Shown here: piece by piece, positions 26,972 through 36,674 of the stretch | How the letters are laid out: every line of letters begins with the position of its first letter | How positions within the stretch are numbered: position 1 is the stretch's first letter | Assembly (NCBI RefSeq): GCF_000011565.2 | Contig: NC_005861.2 | Location: forward strand, 744,001-808,000 | DNA: 64,000 nt | Direction of reading: 5' to 3' | From: Candidatus Protochlamydia amoebophila UWE25 | Lineage (GTDB): Bacteria > Chlamydiota > Chlamydiia > Chlamydiales > Parachlamydiaceae | Notes under the pieces: model-generated | The model's input: the letters and a program-made list of their open reading frames with translations, nothing else | Told to the model about the DNA's origin: nothing | The model's database searches: none | Position numbers and translations under genes: made by a program

Positions 26972-27426
26972 GGATATACGTTTGATAAGATAAAAAGAGC
27001 AGATTATACGATGAAAGCGATTAACTCAAAAGGTGAGAATGACCTATTTCAGAGTAAAATGGATAGAAATGCTGGAGATACCTAATTCTAATTTTTGAAT
27101 TTTTTTAAATGAATCAATATATAATAAAAACATAGTGATATTTTATTTTTTATTTAAAATAGTTTGAATTCATAAAATCGTTGCAAGATATAGATTAAAG
27201 TCTTTGAGATGGGTATATTTTAACAATATAATGACGAACTTATGATCCTATTAAAGTTCTATAGATAAAATAAAATTTTAGCGATTCATTGTCACAAGGA
27301 ATCCAATTATTTTTAAAAGAATTTTGCTATTGATTTTATGCAGCAAGTTTGGACATACAATCTCTCACTTTTACCAGAAAAAAAGTCCTCAAATTTAAGC
27401 AATAATTGAAAGGAATTAATTGATGA
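26972..27426. other. intergenic region upstream of lptD
   Basis: About 450 AT-rich bases that should contain the leftward lptD promoter. I see no gene, RNA or strong inverted repeat in it. Confidence 0.45.
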
Positions 27427-27790
27427 TTTGATCAGATATCAGATATCAAGGAACAATTTTTGGCAGATACAGCTCTTCCGGGAAAAAAAATATTTCGGCA
27501 AGAAGTAGCAAGCTATTTGATGCAAAAATTTGGAGTAAAAGAAGTTTTAGCATTGTTATCTAATACTGATCCTAAAACAATCGATTTTAAACAAGAAGAA
27601 GCAAGCTTAAATCAGCAACTTAAAGAAGTTTGTGGAGGATAAAGATCATCTCCTTCTACCCACATTTTAATATCATTTCTTGGAAGAAATTGAATTAAAT
27701 TTAAAAGGCTTAGAAATTGGCAAGTTTTTAATTTACAAAAGCTTGTCGATACTCCATTCTCCTTTCAGAGAAATTTTCCAACTGATTAAT
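27427..27790 (+). pseudogene. possible gene relic
   Basis: A protein-like frame runs from about 27427 (ISDIKEQFLADTALPGKKIF ... QQLKEVCGG) to a TAA at 27640-27642. A second frame then carries EEIELNLKGLEIGKFLIYKS and continues into the 3' end of the convergent HEAT-repeat gene. The segments have non-random amino-acid composition but no good start, no ribosome site, and at least one frame change between them. It is best read as remains of an eroded gene; chance coding cannot be excluded. Confidence 0.3.
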
Positions 27791-29476
27791 TTATTGTGTG
27801 GCTCTCAACAGAATACCAGCCAAGGCATACTTATTATTGGTTTGATCTTGACTAATGGCTTCCAAAAGCGCTTCAATTCCTAGCGTATCTTGATTAATAG
27901 CAAAAGCTTCATATATTTTAATTAAAAGCTGAGAAGCTTCAGCGGGAGCTAGTTGGTAACTGTTTTCAGTTAATTTCCAAGGATTTGTAATAGATCCTTT
28001 AAATCGAATAAATTCAGTTTCTCGTTGGGTTTTGACCCACTGTCTGAGCTGTTCCGCGTAAGGGCCTTTTTCTTGAAGACGATAAAGTGCCAAGTTACAA
28101 TAATGACGCACAAACGGGGCTCCTAATTGTTGTTGATGAGCTTTTAAGCAATTAACCGCGTCATGAGAGCCTATTTCTTCTAACAAGCTAGTAACTAAAG
28201 GAATAAGCTCATTTTGCTGTGATTCAAAAATGGCATGAGCAAGCACAATAAAAAAAGGCTCGGAAAGATTTCTTACGGTTTCAACGACAGATTCTTTAAG
28301 GGTTATATGTTCTTGATAATCCAGGTCACTTTCCATGATTTGGCTAGCTGAAGGAATGATTTTCCAAATTTTAAAAGTTCTACCAGGGGAATGATCAGGA
28401 ACAAATGCATAATCTTTTTTATGGCGTAAAATGATCTCTTTCAAATAAGGAAAACAAACCGTATTTTTTTGATTTAATAGAGCTAAAACAGCATTAATGC
28501 GCAATTGAGGATTTGAGTGGTCTAAGAAGTTTGTAAGAACCGCACTTTTTTCAGGAATTTCTCCTAAAGCTTGAATGGCAAATAAATTTTCTTGTTTTGC
28601 CATTGCTTCAATAGCATCAGCAGAGGTGTTGATTCCTAATTTATATAAAGCCAAATGAGCCGCTAAGGCAACTGTTGGATAGGGAGAAAAGGTTAATTTT
28701 TGCAATTTGTCTTTGCTATATCCATCGTGAAAAGCTCCGAGAGCATGTGCACAAGCTTCTTGTTGAATTTGATTTCCTTGAAAAGCCTGTTGCCTAATTT
28801 GTGGAAGTAAATCATCTCTTTTATATTTAGCAATGCTGTGGATGACTGACAGACGAACTGTTTCAGAAGGATGATGCAGTAATTTTCTTAAGACCCTTAT
28901 AGCTTGTGGAGTTCCCACGGCGGCAATTAAAGGTGGATAAAGAGAAATTAGAATTTCTGGCGTTTTATACATAAGAGATTCAGCTTGATTAATAGAGGCT
29001 GGATGATTTTTTAAACAAAGTTGTTTTAAAGCTTCTAGTCGAATTAAAAGTTGAGTAGATCCCATCGCTTTAAGAATCGTTTGATCAGCTTTATCACTTT
29101 GAAGGCGAGCTAAGGTATTCAATGCAATCAATTGAATTTGAGGATAACGATTTTTTAAACCAGCTTCTAAGATATAATAGGCACCTTCATGAGCAGAAAC
29201 ACTTGCCCCTAGCAAAGACAAAAGTTCAATTTCAGGATTAGATTGCCTATATCCAAAATCTAAAATCCCTAATCCTATGTGATGTAAAAGCTCAAAATCA
29301 TGCAATTCATTAGCTTGGAAGTTATTCATGTAGAGATTTAATGCTTGAGAATGATCTCCTTGCTGGATAAGAAAAAGAATACGTCCGCTTTGAGAAGTAT
29401 GGATTTCTTTTGCTTGCAAAAAAAAATGACAAAATAGAGAGAATAAAACTCCTTTTATGACTAAATTGAGATTCAT
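27791..29476 (-). CDS. secreted or periplasmic HEAT-repeat protein
   Basis: A 561-residue helical-repeat protein. Residues 1 to about 22 (VIKGVLFSLFCHFFLQAKE) form a signal sequence or membrane anchor. From residue 60 to 350 there are successive two-helix units of HEAT/PBS-lyase type, such as RYPQIQLIALNTLARLQSD, STQLLIRLEALKQLCL, HPSETVRLSVIHSIAKYKRD and FSPYPTVALAAHLALYKLG. Such scaffolds bind proteins; no catalytic site is visible. The gene is just 22 bases downstream of maf, so the two may be cotranscribed. The partner is unknown. Confidence 0.75.
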   Translation of the reverse strand: MNLNLVIKGVLFSLFCHFFLQAKEIHTSQSGRILFLIQQGDHSQALNLYMNNFQANELHDFELLHHIGLGILDFGYRQSNPEIELLSLLGASVSAHEGAYYILEAGLKNRYPQIQLIALNTLARLQSDKADQTILKAMGSTQLLIRLEALKQLCLKNHPASINQAESLMYKTPEILISLYPPLIAAVGTPQAIRVLRKLLHHPSETVRLSVIHSIAKYKRDDLLPQIRQQAFQGNQIQQEACAHALGAFHDGYSKDKLQKLTFSPYPTVALAAHLALYKLGINTSADAIEAMAKQENLFAIQALGEIPEKSAVLTNFLDHSNPQLRINAVLALLNQKNTVCFPYLKEIILRHKKDYAFVPDHSPGRTFKIWKIIPSASQIMESDLDYQEHITLKESVVETVRNLSEPFFIVLAHAIFESQQNELIPLVTSLLEEIGSHDAVNCLKAHQQQLGAPFVRHYCNLALYRLQEKGPYAEQLRQWVKTQRETEFIRFKGSITNPWKLTENSYQLAPAEASQLLIKIYEAFAINQDTLGIEALLEAISQDQTNNKYALAGILLRATQ

Positions 29477-29498
29477 TTAAAACTCATTGTTTAAATTA

Positions 29499-30083
29499 TC
29501 AATCTTTTAAATATTTCCAGAGATCGATGCCTATCTCAGATAGACACAATCTCAAAGTATTAATAGGAAGTCCCATTACATTATAATAACATCCTTCCAG
29601 CTTTTTGATGATCAAACTTCCCGCTCCTTGAACCATGTATCCACCCGCTTTGTCTGCACAGTGAATCTTTTCTTGATATTGATGGATTTCATCATCTGTC
29701 AATGAATTAAATAAAACTTTTGTTTCTTCAAATTGTTGAATTTCTTGATTTTCATTTGATACGTTAACTCCTGTATAAACGGAATGCCAATGGCCAGCAA
29801 GTTCACGTAAATTTTGAAAAGCTTCTTCTTTACTACGTGGTTTTCCAAAAACTTTTCCTTCTTTGTAAACAATAGTGTCTGCAGAAATGAGAATATCTTT
29901 AGGAAATTGATATCTAAGTGATTTGGTTTTACCCGCGGATAAACTTAAAACATAGTGTTCTGGGTTACCTCCAAACGGGACTGTCTCTTCATCAAAGACA
30001 GGGCTCACTTGTTCAAAGGGAAGAGAAAAAAAATTTAAAATTTCTTTACGACGAGGAGATTGTGATCCTAAAATTATCTTCAT
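29499..30083 (-). CDS. maf: Maf-like nucleoside triphosphate pyrophosphatase
   Basis: Maf/HAM1-like house-cleaning enzyme that hydrolyses non-canonical or methylated (d)NTPs to monophosphates. The N-terminal [12 protein letters not shown] (residues 4-15) is the phosphate-binding signature. [17 protein letters not shown] holds the conserved catalytic Asp, the [10 protein letters not shown] block is typical, and [30 protein letters not shown] (read in parts) is the C-terminal family block. At 194 residues it is full length. It starts 11 bases after the stop of the preceding small hypothetical gene, suggesting one operon. Confidence 0.93.
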
Positions 30084-30094
30084 TGTTATTATCC

Positions 30095-30391
30095 CTAGCT
30101 TAGAAATATTTGCGGGAAAAGTTGAATTTTTTGTTTATCTAAATTAAGTTTAGGACAATAAAGTTGCAACTGAGTTTTAATCTTTTCTTCAATTCGTTTT
30201 AAAGATTTGTAAGTTGGCATCTCCTCGGTAAAAAAACCAATATATTCTTTATCATTGCAATAAGCACTCTCAAATATTTTTTCCAGTTTCCACTTTTGTC
30301 TATTTTCTTGAGACGTTTGTTGAAGATGTATTGCAATTTCTCCTTGTAATAAATAGCCTAAAAAGAGACGTATTTGGATAGGGTTTGACAT
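30095..30391 (-). CDS. hypothetical protein (98 aa) upstream of maf
   Basis: A small, soluble, probably alpha/beta protein with no signal peptide or membrane helix. It begins [23 protein letters not shown] and ends with a Lys/Gln-rich helix and LFPQIFLS. I do not recognise a family. Tight spacing to maf (11 bases) and normal codon use suggest it is real and cotranscribed. No strong Shine-Dalgarno is visible before the ATG. Confidence 0.5.
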
Positions 30392-30485
30392 GAAATAACT
30401 TTATGGGAAATTTATGATTATTTTATCAAAAAATAGGTTTAAGAGATTATTCTAGAATTAGCTTACTATACGATATAGGCCATCC

Positions 30486-31440
30486 ATGATTAAGAATGTT
30501 TTATCTCGATGGAATCCCTTAAATATATTTGGGACAGAAGTTGAGTATCAAGATTTACTTCATCAACCTCTTGAATCTGACGAAACGTTGATACAAGATA
30601 GTCGTGGTTGCATCCATCGTTTAAAAGTTTCTTCCAAACACTCTACCTTTTGGGAGACAGTTCTTTATTGGATTCAAATTCACCTTAATAAAAAAGGTCA
30701 TTTGGATGCAATTGATAAATTATTATCTTCTTTTGATTCTTAAACCCTTCAATGTTCTTTTTTAGCAGCTAAAGAATTTAAAGAAATAAAATCTAATCTA
30801 GAAAGTTTAAAATCATTGAAAAATGATTATCATTTTCGACAATCAATTGACATTAAATTGGTTGATAAATGGTTGGCGGAAATTGAAGACAAAGCTTTTT
30901 CTATTTTTGAGTATAGTATGCAGAGAAAATGGCTAGAGAACAAGAAGAAGAAAGGAAAATTTTTTTTTATTTCTAATAGAATAAGTCAATTTATTTGTTA
31001 TAAATTTAATTCATGACCATCAAAATAACCTACAGCAAATTAAATTTTTTTTATTAGCCTCTTCTCAACATTTATTTAAACTTTTTCAAAAGTATACTGA
31101 ACACATCCACATTTGCTTATATAAAATTAAAATGTTAATAAAGAATATTAATTTATTAGAACATGAGCACCAGGATAAATTTACAATTATCTTTTTTGAA
31201 GAATATGTTTACCAAATGCGTAAAAAATTGACAAAAGGATTGAATCTCATTGAATTGCAAGTCATCACTCTAATTGATCATTTAAAAATTGCTTATCAAG
31301 TGAATGCCACCAAAGATGTTATTAAAAATCTGTTAGCCACCCTTGAAGTTAATTCGCGTGAAATAAGGCAAAACGAGGAAAAAGAAAGAAACAATTTACT
31401 GGCCGAAGTGAAAATTTTTCAGAGTCTATTGTCTACTTAA
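30486..31440 (+). pseudogene. disrupted coiled-coil/helical protein gene
   Basis: An ATG at 30486 opens 85 codons (MIKNVLSRWNPLNIFGTE... ...DKLLSSFDS) ending in TAA at 30741-30743. The same frame then continues without interruption for 90 codons (TLQCSFLAAKEFKEIKSNLE ... DKWLAEIEDKAFSIF) to a TGA at 31014, so the TAA looks like a nonsense mutation. Near the T9 run at about 30960 the frame changes. From about 31003 another frame carries LIHDHQNNLQQIKFFLLASS ... KIFQSLLST to the stop at 31438-31440. Together they would form a helical, Lys/Glu-rich protein of roughly 315 residues. No family recognised. Confidence 0.6.
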
Positions 31441-31458
31441 GATTAAAATAATTTATTT

Positions 31459-31500
31459 GGGCGTAGCTCATTCTATTATTATTGAGTTAGCCTTTTTTTT
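31459..31500 (+). terminator. hairpin and T-run at the end of the disrupted gene
   Basis: GGCGTAGCTCA pairs imperfectly with TGAGTTAGCC across a 12-base loop, and eight or more T residues follow. It overlaps the last codons of the convergent gene. Consistent with a rightward intrinsic terminator. Confidence 0.5.
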
Positions 31501-32858
31501 AATCGATCTGAAAATGTAAGAGCAACAATATCCAATAAATTTTGATGATTTTTGACAGATCTATTCTTTTCTAATCTATCTAAAATCTGTTGTCCATTGA
31601 TTAAAATAGATTCAATTGAAGATGGAATAAAATTAATTTTATTAAGATGAGGATGTAAATAATACCTGTCATACATAGAGACAAATAAGGTTGTCAGCAA
31701 ATGAATATCAGCATGCAATTCTTTTTCTTTAGATCCTTGTTCAAACTGCTTCGTGTAAACATTTAATTTATTTAATAAACTTGATTCAGTCCAAAAAAAT
31801 AGAAGAACTTCTTCAGGATGTATCCCTTTGAAGTCCGGGGGAGTATAGGCATCTGCATGTGTAGAGTGAATGAGTTGGTAACGATATAGCATATAGTAAA
31901 CAGAATAAATAAAAAGCTTAATTCCTATCGAAATATGAGATATTTCAAAATTTGGGTTTAATTTAAAAAGAGGATCTGTAGTTGTTCCTCCATGAATAAT
32001 TTTTCGTTTGACTTCATAAAAATCGTCAATCCATTTCCAAAATAGCTCTAATGGTTTTGTAAATCTCAACGGAAGAAGAGGGCGAAGCTTATGTTTAAAA
32101 TCTGCTGTGACTTGTTGATCATTAAGATCGAATAAAGCTTCAAAACTCGAAGCTAAAAAGACTACATCTTCTGGTTCAAATAAATATTCAGAAAACTGGA
32201 CTTCCTTTTCAAAAAGATTAACAAACCGTTGAAAGAAGCGATCGACAAAATATCGGATGGAGCGAACGAGACGTTTATAGGCATGAATGGTAGCCATGTT
32301 TTCATGGGGAGCAGATTGATAAATTGTTAGCAGCGTTTTTCCCAGTCCTTGGCAGATGTCTTGATCAAGAAAATGAATACAAACAGTCTCTTCGCGATAA
32401 CTCTCATTAATGTAAAGGTCTTTCCAGTTATCTTTGTTTTTAATAAAATCGAGAGTACAAGGAATGATTTTTCTAAAGGCATTAAAAGAAGGAATTTCAT
32501 TTCCATAGTAAAGGTCTCGAAAAGTACAAGCAAAATAAAGCAAATAAAGAGCATTGACTAAAACAGCCTCTCTTTCTGAAACAGGAATTTGATTTGAGAT
32601 AGAAATACATGTTGTTTCTTTAGGATATAGTTTGATTGTGTTAATCCACTCAATTTTTTCATTACCCGCCTTAGCTTTTATTTGACCAATAGAGTAAATG
32701 TAATTTTGAAAAAAAAGATGTTCAGTTTGATTTAAATAAGTTGAATATTGGGAAGCAGGCCAAAAGATAACAGCTCCAAATTGAATACATGTTTCTTTTG
32801 CTAATTCAACAAAGGGGAGGCAAGCATAAATCTGATAATTCAAATTACTATTATCCAT
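31479..32858 (-). CDS. large hypothetical protein with a possible HEPN/Apea-like segment
   Basis: A 459-residue soluble protein without signal peptide. The middle (about residues 215-300) contains FEALFDLNDQQVTADFKHKL followed by DFYEVKRKIIHGG. The spacing and shape resemble Apea-type HEPN domains, in which YxVRSKIVHG-like motifs form the RNase site. Here the usual Arg position is Lys, with Arg next to it, so activity is doubtful. The flanks are rich in aromatic residues and give no other hint. AAGGTGG stands close to the ATG. The gene is isolated, with no obvious toxin-antitoxin partner. Confidence 0.6.
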   Translation of the reverse strand: MDNSNLNYQIYACLPFVELAKETCIQFGAVIFWPASQYSTYLNQTEHLFFQNYIYSIGQIKAKAGNEKIEWINTIKLYPKETTCISISNQIPVSEREAVLVNALYLLYFACTFRDLYYGNEIPSFNAFRKIIPCTLDFIKNKDNWKDLYINESYREETVCIHFLDQDICQGLGKTLLTIYQSAPHENMATIHAYKRLVRSIRYFVDRFFQRFVNLFEKEVQFSEYLFEPEDVVFLASSFEALFDLNDQQVTADFKHKLRPLLPLRFTKPLELFWKWIDDFYEVKRKIIHGGTTTDPLFKLNPNFEISHISIGIKLFIYSVYYMLYRYQLIHSTHADAYTPPDFKGIHPEEVLLFFWTESSLLNKLNVYTKQFEQGSKEKELHADIHLLTTLFVSMYDRYYLHPHLNKINFIPSSIESILINGQQILDRLEKNRSVKNHQNLLDIVALTFSDRLKKRLTQ

Positions 32859-33073
32859 TATCCACCTTAATCAAAGAATTTAAATATTTTTTTATGCAAA
32901 CTGAATGCCATTTTCCTCAAAGTTTCTTTATATTTCACTAAGGAGATATTTTTTTAAATACTTTGTCCCAAATAATTGAGGGGCATTTTTTATTGCTGGG
33001 CATAAAAAATCGAAAAGTTAAATTCTCAATTAGAAAAATTATTCAAAAGGCGTAATTTCAGATTTGTGAAATG

Positions 33074-33102
33074 AAAAAGGCAGATCCGAAGACCTGCCTT
33101 TT
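33074..33102 (-). terminator. intrinsic terminator of omcB
   Basis: Read leftward, AAAAGGCAGGTC-TTCG-GATCTGCCTTTT forms a stem of about 12 bp with one mismatch, closed by a UUCG tetraloop and followed by T residues. It begins 26 bases after the omcB stop. Confidence 0.88.
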
Positions 33103-33127
33103 GATCACTGATTTAGAAAATCAGACC

Positions 33128-34804
33128 TTAGTTCACAATTAAGCTCTCTTCTTGTGTGATCGGATTTTTAATGAAATCCGAGCTTACTTGCACTTTAGGA
33201 CGTAAATCACCGCGACTATTAGCCTTAACAGTGATATAGTACTCAAGTGTTTGCCGAGGAGCGAGATTTGGGAATGGAGCAAATGTAACTGTTTGTCCCT
33301 TTAACTGAGCTGCAGATGCACCAGATGCGTTAACTGGAGTAAGCTCGCTTGGGAAGTTGACAACAACATTTACATTTGTATCATACTCTTGACCTTTGTT
33401 AGTCACAATCACTTTAAAGCGGCTTGTTTCACCAACACAAATTGGATTATCGGAATTTGTTATACCGACATCAAGAGCTGGGCGTCCTTTCCAGTTTGTA
33501 CCAAATTCGCAGCTAGAGTTGCAACCTTCACAGTTAGTGACATTAACTCTATTAACAAAATAGCCAGGTGTGCAAGTTGTCAACGTAGCGTTGAATGTTG
33601 CTTTTTCACCAGCTTTTAGTTCTTTAAGTTTCCAAATAGCTTGTTTGCCATTAATGTTTGCACCAGAAGCTGTCACAATACTTGTTGCAGAAGGAGCTGT
33701 ATCTGTAACAACAACTTCATGAAGTGACTTGTCACCTGTGTTCACAACTGTGATTTGGTAATCAGCATTTTGTCCGACAGGAACTTCTTTAGGTCCAACT
33801 TTTTGGCATTCAACTTGGCAGCATGCGACACATGTGCAAGCTTCGCAAGATGTTTGATTAGCATTGCAAGCTGTTACAACTGCTGTATTGCAGAAGTTTC
33901 CACGATGGCAAGTTGTTAAGCAGAAGTTCACTTTTTTCGTTTGGCAAGGCTCTAAGGTGCCTAACTTAAAGTTAAGAGTTTTTTGACCACTAGCATGTTC
34001 TAGTCCATCTGGAATATTGTCAGTAATGACAACATCTTCGGCTGGGCATGTACCAATGTTTGTTACAGTAATTGTATAGTTGATTGGTTCATTTGGACCA
34101 ACTTCAGCTGGTGCATGTTTTTCACAAACAAGAACAGGTTTTGCACAAAGGAGAGCGCAATAGGCAACTGGAGTTGCTTTCACGCAGAAGCATGTGCAAA
34201 GATCACCTTCTCTTTCGCTTTTTAACCAAATTCTAGCTGGAACAGTTTGTCCTCGGTTCATGCTGCCAAAAGACCAAACAACATTACGGCCATCCACTTT
34301 TGCTTCTGGTTGGCTTCTCAAATAAGTTACACCTTCAGGAAGAGTAGTTGTTAGAATAACTTCACAAACATCACAGCTAGTAGAAATTTCTAAATCTAGA
34401 GGATATTGGTCACCAAGAATACACATCTTGGGATTTCGAGCTTTAACTGTTACCCCATTTGTAGAGCACTCACCTACAGGTCCAGCTTTACATTGCTTTA
34501 AAGGTGCTGCACACTTAGGTGGGCAGTGCTCTTGAGCAACTAAAGGGTAAGCAGGTTTGCTAGTCGCTTTTTGTGGAACCGCGCATGACTGTGGTTCACA
34601 AACTGGCCGGCATGAATTGAGAGTTTTGCAAGGCTCTGAACAAGGCTTGCATACAGGAGGACAGATTGGTTTACTTGGCGCACAAATCGGGGCCGAAGGT
34701 TCGCAATAATCGCTGCTTCCGTGTGAATTGGAACAGCCTGTCCAAAGAAGTGCCGAAACACCTAAAAAAACCAACGAGGTTAATATCCCTAGTTGTTTTC
34801 TCAT
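33128..34804 (-). CDS. omcB: large cysteine-rich outer membrane protein OmcB (EnvB, 60 kDa CRP)
   Basis: Periplasmic/outer-envelope protein that forms the disulfide-linked shell stabilising elementary bodies. At 558 residues it matches chlamydial OmcB in size and contains its DUF11-type repeats (for example INYTITVTNIGTCPAEDVVI, ADYQITVVNTGDKSLHEVVV, SRFKVIVTNKGQEYDTNVNV) with many paired cysteines. Unlike the OmcB of human Chlamydia as I remember it, the signal peptide ends in a lipobox (LLWTGC, Cys near 24). The next 50 residues are Cys/Pro-rich (CEPSAPICAPSKPICPP...) and resemble OmcA. AAGGAG stands seven bases before the ATG. It lies downstream of omcA in the same orientation. Confidence 0.95.
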   Translation of the reverse strand: MRKQLGILTSLVFLGVSALLWTGCSNSHGSSDYCEPSAPICAPSKPICPPVCKPCSEPCKTLNSCRPVCEPQSCAVPQKATSKPAYPLVAQEHCPPKCAAPLKQCKAGPVGECSTNGVTVKARNPKMCILGDQYPLDLEISTSCDVCEVILTTTLPEGVTYLRSQPEAKVDGRNVVWSFGSMNRGQTVPARIWLKSEREGDLCTCFCVKATPVAYCALLCAKPVLVCEKHAPAEVGPNEPINYTITVTNIGTCPAEDVVITDNIPDGLEHASGQKTLNFKLGTLEPCQTKKVNFCLTTCHRGNFCNTAVVTACNANQTSCEACTCVACCQVECQKVGPKEVPVGQNADYQITVVNTGDKSLHEVVVTDTAPSATSIVTASGANINGKQAIWKLKELKAGEKATFNATLTTCTPGYFVNRVNVTNCEGCNSSCEFGTNWKGRPALDVGITNSDNPICVGETSRFKVIVTNKGQEYDTNVNVVVNFPSELTPVNASGASAAQLKGQTVTFAPFPNLAPRQTLEYYITVKANSRGDLRPKVQVSSDFIKNPITQEESLIVN

Positions 34805-35146
34805 AAAGACTCCTTGGTTAAGGTCTTAGTTGTAGAAGATTTTGGATAATTCTTTTGAATTATAAATTTAGAGTCAGTATCGTTACATGCCCTACAGTTT
34901 TTCTGATCTGATTAAGAAAGATGTCTTACTTACCGACCTTTATGAGCTGTATTTTTTTGCGAAACTTTTAGATGGCATGGGGTGCGTTTGAAAACTTCGC
35001 ATTCATTTAAACTCATCGTTGAGTTTTTGTGTTTGACTTTTTCAATTTACACAACTCCTTTGCCAATTACTTAAAACTTTGTAACTAAGCAGAGAAATTA
35101 TTCATCTACTTTTGAGTTTCACATGCATTGGCATGCAAATCGCATT
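34805..35146 (-). other. omcA-omcB intergenic region
   Basis: About 340 bases between the two cysteine-rich protein genes. It contains no gene. A GCATG-rich element (catgcattggcatgc, 35121-35135) may form a small hairpin. The length is compatible with a separate omcB promoter. Confidence 0.45.
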
Positions 35147-35329
35147 TTAGTAGCAATCACTGTTGTCAAAATATTTTGGTTCGCATACCGGCTTTGGAGA
35201 ACATGCCCTTGGCTCGCAGTAACGTGGCTTTGGAGAACACGGCTCACAGCTTGGGTTACGATCGAAACAGCAGCTAGATAAAGACAATACTAATGTAGCT
35301 AAAAAGCCTAAACCTAAAAATTTTTTCAT
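35147..35329 (-). CDS. omcA: small cysteine-rich lipoprotein OmcA
   Basis: A 60-residue lipoprotein of the chlamydial outer membrane complex. The signal peptide MKKFLGLGFLATLVLSLSSC ends in a lipobox (SLSSC) with Cys near residue 20. The mature part has repeated Cys-Glu-Pro and Ser-Pro-Lys-Pro units (NPSCEPCSPKPRYCEP, PKPVCEPKYF). The start at 35329 is chosen because GGAG precedes it by seven bases; an in-frame start 87 bases upstream would prepend residues unlike a signal peptide. In chlamydiae OmcA and OmcB are late-cycle partners cross-linked by disulfides. Confidence 0.93.
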   Translation of the reverse strand: MKKFLGLGFLATLVLSLSSCCFDRNPSCEPCSPKPRYCEPRACSPKPVCEPKYFDNSDCY

Positions 35330-35785
35330 AAAAGAACTCCTGTTAGTTTTTAAAAAGTGTAAAGGATAACATTCGTCATTTTCTATTACCCATTTATATA
35401 TCGCCTTTTTCTTCATGTAAGCATGTTGATTAAGGGTCGATTAACAAAAAAGTATTTATCTCATTAAATACGCCTTAAGAATTAATTGTTCCAGAAGATT
35501 TTTTTAATTAAAAATGAGTTTTGCTAGAAACTGTTTTTAACTCCTTGGTTTTCAAATTGATAAAAATTTTTAAAGTGCAAAAAAAATCTCTTTAAAAAAA
35601 TTCTAAAAAAAACAGGAAAATAGGAAATGATAAGCAATAAATAAGTTTTCCTTGCTTTAAAAAGCCTTCAAAATCTATTAAAAATATGATTAAGGTAGTA
35701 GATTTCTTGAAAGTTTTGTTAAACACAAAGAATTGGTTAGATTCATAAAATTAAAACTTTATAAAAAATGAAAATAAGGAAATTT
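35330..35785 (-). promoter_or_regulatory. omcA upstream region
   Basis: About 455 bases, no gene. Read leftward, TATAAA (35393-35398) with TTACAT 16 bases upstream (35415-35420) is a weak promoter candidate about 65 bases ahead of the omcA start. The rest is AT-rich sequence behind nadK. Confidence 0.3.
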
Positions 35786-36628
35786 TTAAATTTTTAATTT
35801 TCCTTGCCATCCTAGTTTTTCTCTTAGAGTAGCGAAATAATCATGCCTTTCTAAGCAAACTAAATCAAAAGTTTGAGAAGAAATAGAAGCATGAAAAATT
35901 TCGTTTGTTGATAAGCTAAAACTCGATATGCCATCTGAGGAAACTTCAACGGGAGCGTAGGAACTTAAATATTTAACTTGAATAGATATTTCTGGCATTA
36001 AAACAATGGGGCGATTAGAAATCGTATGGGGACAAATAGGAGTAAGAACAAAAGCTTTTAATTCTGGCGTTAAAATCGGGCCGCCGGCTGCCAAAGAGTA
36101 TGCTGTTGATCCACTAGGAGTCGAGATAATCATCCCATCAGCTGAAAAAGTGTTGAGATAGTTTCCATCCACATAAATAGCTAAATCAATTAAGCATGGA
36201 TTCTGAGCACGGTGAATAACGACTTCATTAACTGCAAAACAAGAGGGCTTACATAATACAGAACCTTCCACCATCATCCGTTTTTGAACACGATAACGTC
36301 CTTTAATTAAATCTTCTAAGCTTGGAAAAATGCCATCTAACGGAATGTCAGCTAAAAAACCAAGACTTCCTAAATTAATTCCAAGTAAAGGAGCATGAAT
36401 AGTTGGGTGTTTATGAATGAGTCGTAAGATTGTGCCATCTCCTCCGAGAGAAATACGAAAATTGATATGTTGAACGTTTACTTGTGATAGGGGAAATACG
36501 TTTAATTGTTTGGCATGTTTATCTTCGGCAGTAATTTCAATATTTCGAGAAATCAAAAACTGGCAAATCTCTGCTGCAATTTTTAAGGAGGGATCTTTAC
36601 TTTCATTAGGAAATAGTGCAATCATCAT
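35786..36628 (-). CDS. nadK: NAD kinase
   Basis: Phosphorylates NAD to NADP with ATP or polyphosphate, supplying NADPH. The catalytic GGDGT motif (near residue 62, ISLGGDGTILRLIH) and the second signature NLGSLGFLAD are clear. So are the NAD-binding NEVVIHR segment and the DGMIISTPSGSTAYSLAAGGP block. At 280 residues it is full length. It lies 46 bases after dxs in the same direction and may share its transcript. Confidence 0.95.
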   Translation of the reverse strand: MMIALFPNESKDPSLKIAAEICQFLISRNIEITAEDKHAKQLNVFPLSQVNVQHINFRISLGGDGTILRLIHKHPTIHAPLLGINLGSLGFLADIPLDGIFPSLEDLIKGRYRVQKRMMVEGSVLCKPSCFAVNEVVIHRAQNPCLIDLAIYVDGNYLNTFSADGMIISTPSGSTAYSLAAGGPILTPELKAFVLTPICPHTISNRPIVLMPEISIQVKYLSSYAPVEVSSDGISSFSLSTNEIFHASISSQTFDLVCLERHDYFATLREKLGWQGKLKI

Positions 36629-36674
36629 AGCATATCTACTTGTTCAAGTATGTCTTACAAACTTTGAAAATAAT

